64,000 bases of DNA, from contig JAMJFZ010003209.1 of assembly GCA_026225945.1 (NCBI GenBank), positions 1 through 64,000 of the forward strand. The letters are read 5' to 3'. How positions within the stretch are numbered: the first letter of the stretch is position 1; every line of letters begins with the position of its first letter. Below are positions 36,501 through 42,500 of the stretch, piece after piece. Both the position numbers and the translations under genes were made by a program. The notes below the pieces were generated by a model. That model did not search any database. It was not told where the DNA came from and was given only the letters and a program-made list of their open reading frames with translations. The DNA comes from Cricetomys ansorgei (lineage: Eukaryota; Chordata; Mammalia; Rodentia; Nesomyidae).

Positions 36501-39500
36501 GGCCAGCTCCTTCAGCAGCTTGCTCTTTTCAGAACAGCACCCCCTCCTCCTGCAGGGCCCCTGCAGTGATCCCTCTCCCCTTTAAACAGGACGGAAGGGA
36601 CCTACTTCATGATGCCTCTCCCTGCCTTCCTTCCTTGCATTTGCCTGTGGTTTGAGCGATTTCTGCAAGCCCCTTATGGGGAACCCGAAGCCTGCAGGTT
36701 CAGGGAGGTCCTCCACTGACTCTTACGAAGGAAACATTCTTGGTGTTCTTGAGCACCATCCACTTTTTCTGGTTTTGTTAAAAGCACACCATCTCTGGCC
36801 TCAGTTTCCCCAAATGTTATATTTTTCCAGGCTGGTGTAACTCGTGGTTCTGAGTCAGTGAGGACTTCAGAGAGAGTGGAACACCATAAAAATCCCCTCT
36901 ATACCCGAGGGCCAGGAAACCTCCACCTTCCTTGGGGAGGAAGGGGTGAGGATTCTCCAGAGGTTACAGGAGCCAGAGCGGAGGGTCAGCCAGCATGTAC
37001 ATGAATGGACATAACTGAAATGGCCTCACCAGGGCCAGCTCGGTCCTTTGGGTGACCTGGGGCACAGGGCATAGATGTTGGATGGATGGTAGCATCCCAT
37101 TGTCCCAGGGGCATGTCCTGGCATGACCACAGGTCCAGTCAGGTTCTGGGATGGGGAGACTAGGTCTTGCCTCACACCGCTGTAGAGCTTGGCTGCCTGG
37201 ACTTGGTGGCTTTGCCTGGTGGAACAGTGCTGGTGTGACTGGTCAACACGAAAGGCCTTGGTGGTCCAGAGAGTTCTCCATTGGAGAACAGAGGTGGAAG
37301 GGGCAAGCCATCCAGCTACAGAGCGTTTCTTCTGTGCAAGGGAGAAGAATGAAATTCTGAGCTTCTCAAACCAGCTCAATGCTGCAAACCCACCTCTGCG
37401 GGCAGGCCTGAGATCCAGGCCAGGGAAGCTAGATTGACACTGATGCCCACTGCCCCTCCCCCAGCACTCTCTGCCCTTCACCACCCATATCCAACAGCCT
37501 GTCGCTCACAGCCTTTGGGATAGAGGTGTAAACAGCCAGGCGGTTTCCGAGGGGGCAGCACACCCATCTCTGTACACTGAAGGAAGGATGCCTGAGGGGA
37601 GGGATGCCTGGGAGCAGGCCTCATCAGGGTGCTTGGGTAAGGGTCTTGTGGAAGGGACCCAGTCCAGGCAGGCATATGGAGCTGGGCTGTGATCTCATCC
37701 TGGTACTTCTCTCCCTCCAGTACTCCCCGCTTCTGAAGAAGTTGTATTGTCAGATTGCCAAGACGTGCCCCATCCAGATCAAAGTGTCCACACCACCGCC
37801 CCCAGGCACGGCTATCCGGGCCATGCCTGTCTACAAGAAGGCAGAGCACGTGACTGACATCGTTAAGCGCTGCCCCAACCACGAACTAGGCAGGGACTTC
37901 AATGAAGGTGAGCACCCCCTCCCCACCGTGGGTCCCCAGCCTCTGCAGCACCATGGCCAGCAACCCGAAGGCCCCACTGAAGGGAAAGCCTGGCCAGGAG
38001 CACAGCTGGGAGGTGCAGTCCAGTGTGGGCTGGTGATGTTCTCAGCAGTCCCCTCACCAGGAACTTTGAGCAGGAAACCTTACCCACCCCTTCTGGTCCA
38101 TTTCCTCAGCCCTGACTGCAGCTGACTCTGGGGAGCCTTGTGGCATGTTCCCAGTGAAACCTATAACACCCCCAGGGTCAGAAGAAGATCTGGGAACAGC
38201 GTCTGCAGGCTCAAGGGCACCAGAATGAGGGTTGCACATCTCTGAGCCTTGCTTGGGTTTCTCACAGGGACAAGCCCTATGGTCTCAGTTCTGTCACATA
38301 CCTAGTACAGGGGTACAGGGTGGAGGATGGGCCCCTCTCTAAAGCTGTATCCCCTCCTGGCAGGACAGTCTGCCCCGGCTAGCCACCTCATCCGTGTGGA
38401 AGGCAACAACCTCTCCCAGTATGTGGATGACCCTGTCACTGGCAGGCAGAGTGTGGTTGTGCCCTACGAACCCCCACAGGTAGGCCAGGGGCCAAACTGG
38501 GGTGTGAAGCTAACCTTAGGTGGGGTTCCTGGGCTACTGCTCTGAGTTCAGCCTGCTCCTTGGGGCCTTTTCCTGTCGGTTTATTTGTGAACACATACTG
38601 TGTGCACTGACCGTCATGCCTGGGCTCCAACCAACTTCAGTTCTTCATCTCTCTCTCTTTCTCCTCTCTCAGCATTGTAATAATTCTGTATACACATGGA
38701 GGTGACAGATGGGGTGTAGCCAGACACTGGCGAGTTTCAGTAAAGGTTTATTAGTTACGGGGGAAGGGGAGGGACACTGAGTTGGGTAGAACAGGAGGAC
38801 CCTGTAGACAGAGAGAAAGGGGGGGAGAGAGAGAGAGAGAGAGAGAATGGTGAGAGGCAGAGAGAGCGTGGGGCAGAGAGAGGGGCACAGAGAGAAAGAG
38901 ACAAAAAGAGAGAGGCAGAGAAAGAACCAGAAGCCCACCGGTTATACGGGAATGGCACCAGTCCCCTGCTGATGACAGGAGGCTGGGGCTATGGTCACAT
39001 GACCTCCAAGCCTTCAGCCCCACCCTCCCAGGAAAGTCTAATCTTGTCTGTTTCTCCCGATGTCAGTCCAGCCTCCTAGACTTGGGAGTGAGAAAGAGTC
39101 CCTGGGCATTTCTCCCTCGTCAGAGACAAAACCAAGCCAGCAAACGTGCGGTGGGTGGAGGGTAGGGAATTCCATACTGGGGCTAGGGATCATGAAAGGG
39201 CTCCTAGACCAGGCCTGGGGTGGGCGTCATCCTCTCTTTTCCTCGTAGGAGGTCTTGCCCGCTCAGGACTGCAGAAAAAAAAATAGGATTTTCCTGCCCT
39301 CTGGTGGCTGCCAGATGCAAGTTCTAGGAAGGGTTGTGGTTTATGGCGTTTGCGTACTGATCTAGCATGACCATGGAAACTCCATTCTGGGGATGGAGTC
39401 CTCTCAGTCTTCTGCTAAGATTAGCCCACCCATGTATGCAGCACACATGTGATGAAAGGCCCACACACACACCCGCTCACATGCAGCCTTGAGGTTTGAC

Positions 39501-42500
39501 CTCTGCTTGTGTTATGGGAGATGGCCCAGACGATCAAATCACAGACTCTGTACTTCCTCTAAGAACAGAAACCAAGACTGAAATCTCTGAGCCCAGAGCT
39601 AGCAGAGTGCTCTGAAGGCTCAGTGGGTGGGTGGGAAATCTCAAGTGGGCAGGCGGGTGGGCGGACAGATGGGTGGATGGGTGGGTAGGTACACAGATGG
39701 GTGGACAGGCAGGTGGGTGAGTAGGTAGACCAATGGGTGGACGGGTAGGTGAGAGGGTGGTGGATGGGAGGGAGGGTGGGCAGGAAGGTGAGTGGGTGGG
39801 TGGATGAATGGATTAGGGGATAGATGGGCGAGTGGATAAGTATGTGAGAGGTTGGCAGGCAAGTAGATGGGTAGGTAGATACAGGGTAAGTGCGTGGCTG
39901 GGTAGATAGATGCATGGGTGGGCAGGCATGTGAGAAGACGGATGAGTGCAGAGACAGGATTAACAGATAGCTGGTGGGTGGGTGGGTGGATAGATGGGTA
40001 AATGACAGAGAACCGTAGTGCGGTACCCCTATGCCTACCCAGAACCGGGGCCAGATGTGGCAGCTAGAAGCCCCTTCTCCAGTAGGTGGGCCCTGCATGC
40101 TGACACCAAGCCCTTTCCCTGCCTCCCCTGTGGTCAGGTGGGAACAGAATTCACCACCATCCTGTACAACTTCATGTGTAACAGCAGCTGCGTAGGGGGC
40201 ATGAACCGGAGGCCCATCCTCGTTATCATCACCCTGGAGACCCGGGAGTGAGTCTGCGGTGACGGACGGTAGAGGTGGGGCAAGGAACTGGGCCAGCGCT
40301 GTGGGGGGGCATGCCACGGACTCGGGGTGGCGGGCTTGCTCTCCTCAGAGGGCACTCAGCTCCAAGGCCGGTCCTGTGGGGTCTGCAGGGGGTGGGCACG
40401 CTCGGGAGTGATCCCTCAAGCTCACAGGCGTGCTGTGCCGACCCAACAGTGGACAGGTGCTGGGCCGCCGGTCTTTCGAGGGTCGTATCTGTGCCTGTCC
40501 TGGCCGTGACCGCAAAGCCGATGAAGACCACTACCGGGAGCAGCAGGCTCTGAATGAGAGTGCCACGAAGAACGGGGCTGCCAGCAAACGTGGTGAGTGG
40601 GGCTCTGGGCCAGGGCGTGGGCGGAGCACGGGTCATCCCTCAGAATGGGGCTGGGCACACTGGGTGTGAGCCAGGGCACCACCCAGAAGGGCACCAAGCA
40701 TACCCACGTCCAGGAGATAATCCGGGTCTGAGCGGCTTGGGCCTCAAGGCCTCTCTACTTGTCTCTGTGCTCTGAGGCCAAAACCGTACAAGACCCTGGG
40801 ACTCCACCTGGCCTAGGTATGCACTGTACCCATGCTACACCCATGACGAGAGTTCACCTGAGCACCTCAGCCTTTGCTCTCTGGTTCATGTGTCTTCTCT
40901 GCCCTGCCCTCCAGCCTTCAAGCAGAGCCCCCCTGCCATCCCCGCCCTGGGCGCCAACGTGAAGAAGAGACGGCACGGAGATGAGGACGTGTTCTACATG
41001 CATGTGAGTGGGCACTCGGCTGTCCAGATGGGCCGCGGGTTCCCATCTCCCGAGAGCCTAGGCTGGGGAGATCCAGACGTCACAAGAGGTGGCCAGCCTC
41101 GAAGGAAGTGGGGTTCAAAGGAAGGCTCCGTGCAGAGTCAGTCCCTGCAGGGCCTGAGCTCAGCGAGCGTGAACACGCCGTCCAGGGTAGCTATGCATCA
41201 AGGAGACCCAAGGGCACCCTTTATAATGGAGACCCCCAGGGTGGAGATTCAGCAGGAATCCATAATCCTGTAAGGTGTAGCCTGTGTTTATGGGACTCGA
41301 TGAACACTGGATAATGGTGAGATCATGGTGTACTCTGAATGAATGCTGAGTCCTGTTTAAGGACCTATAGCTGCTGAGCCTCTTAGCAGGGGAGAATGGG
41401 TGAGGTTCTCTGAATCCCTAGGGATCCACTTCCTAGACCTACCCTGGGAAGAGCAAAGAAAGCCAGGGTATCCTGAGCCTTGGGGTACCGTGGAACCCAA
41501 ACAGAGGAGCAACACTTGGCCGCAAGCCTGAGGTTCTAGGGCTTGGCTGTCCCCCTCTCACCAGGGGTTAGGGGCCAGCAGAGCCTCCTGGGCACCTGGA
41601 CAGAAGGTCTGCCTCTCTGTGCTCAGGTGCGAGGCCGGGAGAACTTTGAGATCTTGATGAAAGTCAAAGAGAGCCTGGAGCTGATGGAGCTTGTACCGCA
41701 GCCTCTGGTTGACTCCTATCGACAGCAGCAGCAGCAGCAGCAGCTCCTACAGAGGCCGTGAGTGAACCCCACCATCTGGATAGTGGGGATATTCTGACCC
41801 AGCAGGGAAGGAGTCCGGGAGCTCAGAAGGTATGGAGCACAGGGCCGGACCAAGGCATCTCAGTGCTCAGCTGAGCATCTTCTCCTCCAGGAAGCCTTCT
41901 GGGACTTAGCCTGCCCTGGGATTCTGGGTCTCCACCTTCACCACACCTCTACCTCTGACTGGCTTAGTAAATGTTGATCGGGAAGGGGCAGGAGGGGCTG
42001 GAGTTGCTGGAGGCTGGTGTCATGTTAACCTGGCTGGTAGCTCTCTGAGAGGCAGGGTCTCCATCCCCTGCATCCTGGGGTATCCACAGAGTTGAGGACA
42101 GGAGAGGTGAGGGAAGAGTTGCTTTGACCTCTTATGAACACACTGTTGCCTTCTGAGCAGAAGCCACCTGCAGCCTCCACCCTACGGGCCGGTCCTCTCC
42201 CCGATGAACAAGGCGCACAGTGGGGTCAACAAGCTGCCCTCCGTCAACCAGCTGGTGGGCCAGCCTCCCCCGCACAGCACGGCAGCTGGGCCCAACCTCG
42301 GGCCCATGGGTGAGTCCCTGAGGCAATGGAGGCCCCGTGTGGGCTGCAGAGACCCAAAGGAGGGCCTGGTTAGGTTTACTAGGATGGAGAGCAGGACTGG
42401 TGGGGGACCCCCCTGCAGCTCCAGCCTGGGGGAGGGCCATGGCGACAAGGATAGTGGGGTGGCCATGTTCATTCCAATCCCAAGAGTTCTGTGCCTGGGG

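Larger units (their letters stand above)
24602..37720 (+). other. Trp73: Trp73 intron 4
   Basis: 13.1 kb, mostly unique-looking GC-rich DNA with few SINEs. It contains MIR-like pieces (about 25235-25345 and 29370-29425), microsatellites, a hairpin-like inverted repeat, a small tandem duplication and two stretches that look like regulatory elements (28455-28720, 33590-34140), listed separately. Homopolymer C runs lie at about 25686, 35552 and 36076. No gene is visible. Confidence 0.85.
38480..40137 (+). other. Trp73: Trp73 intron 6
   Basis: Dominated by simple repeats: a purine-rich (GA)n block at about 38809-38930 and a (GGGTGGAT)-type block at 39622-40000. The 252-codon minus-strand frame across the latter is a repeat artefact. 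The rest shows no feature. Confidence 0.85.

Noticed and set aside
39559..40317. 252-codon minus-strand open frame rich in His, Pro, Ser and Thr
   Set aside because: It is the translation of the GGGT/GGAT simple repeat in intron 6 and has no family features.
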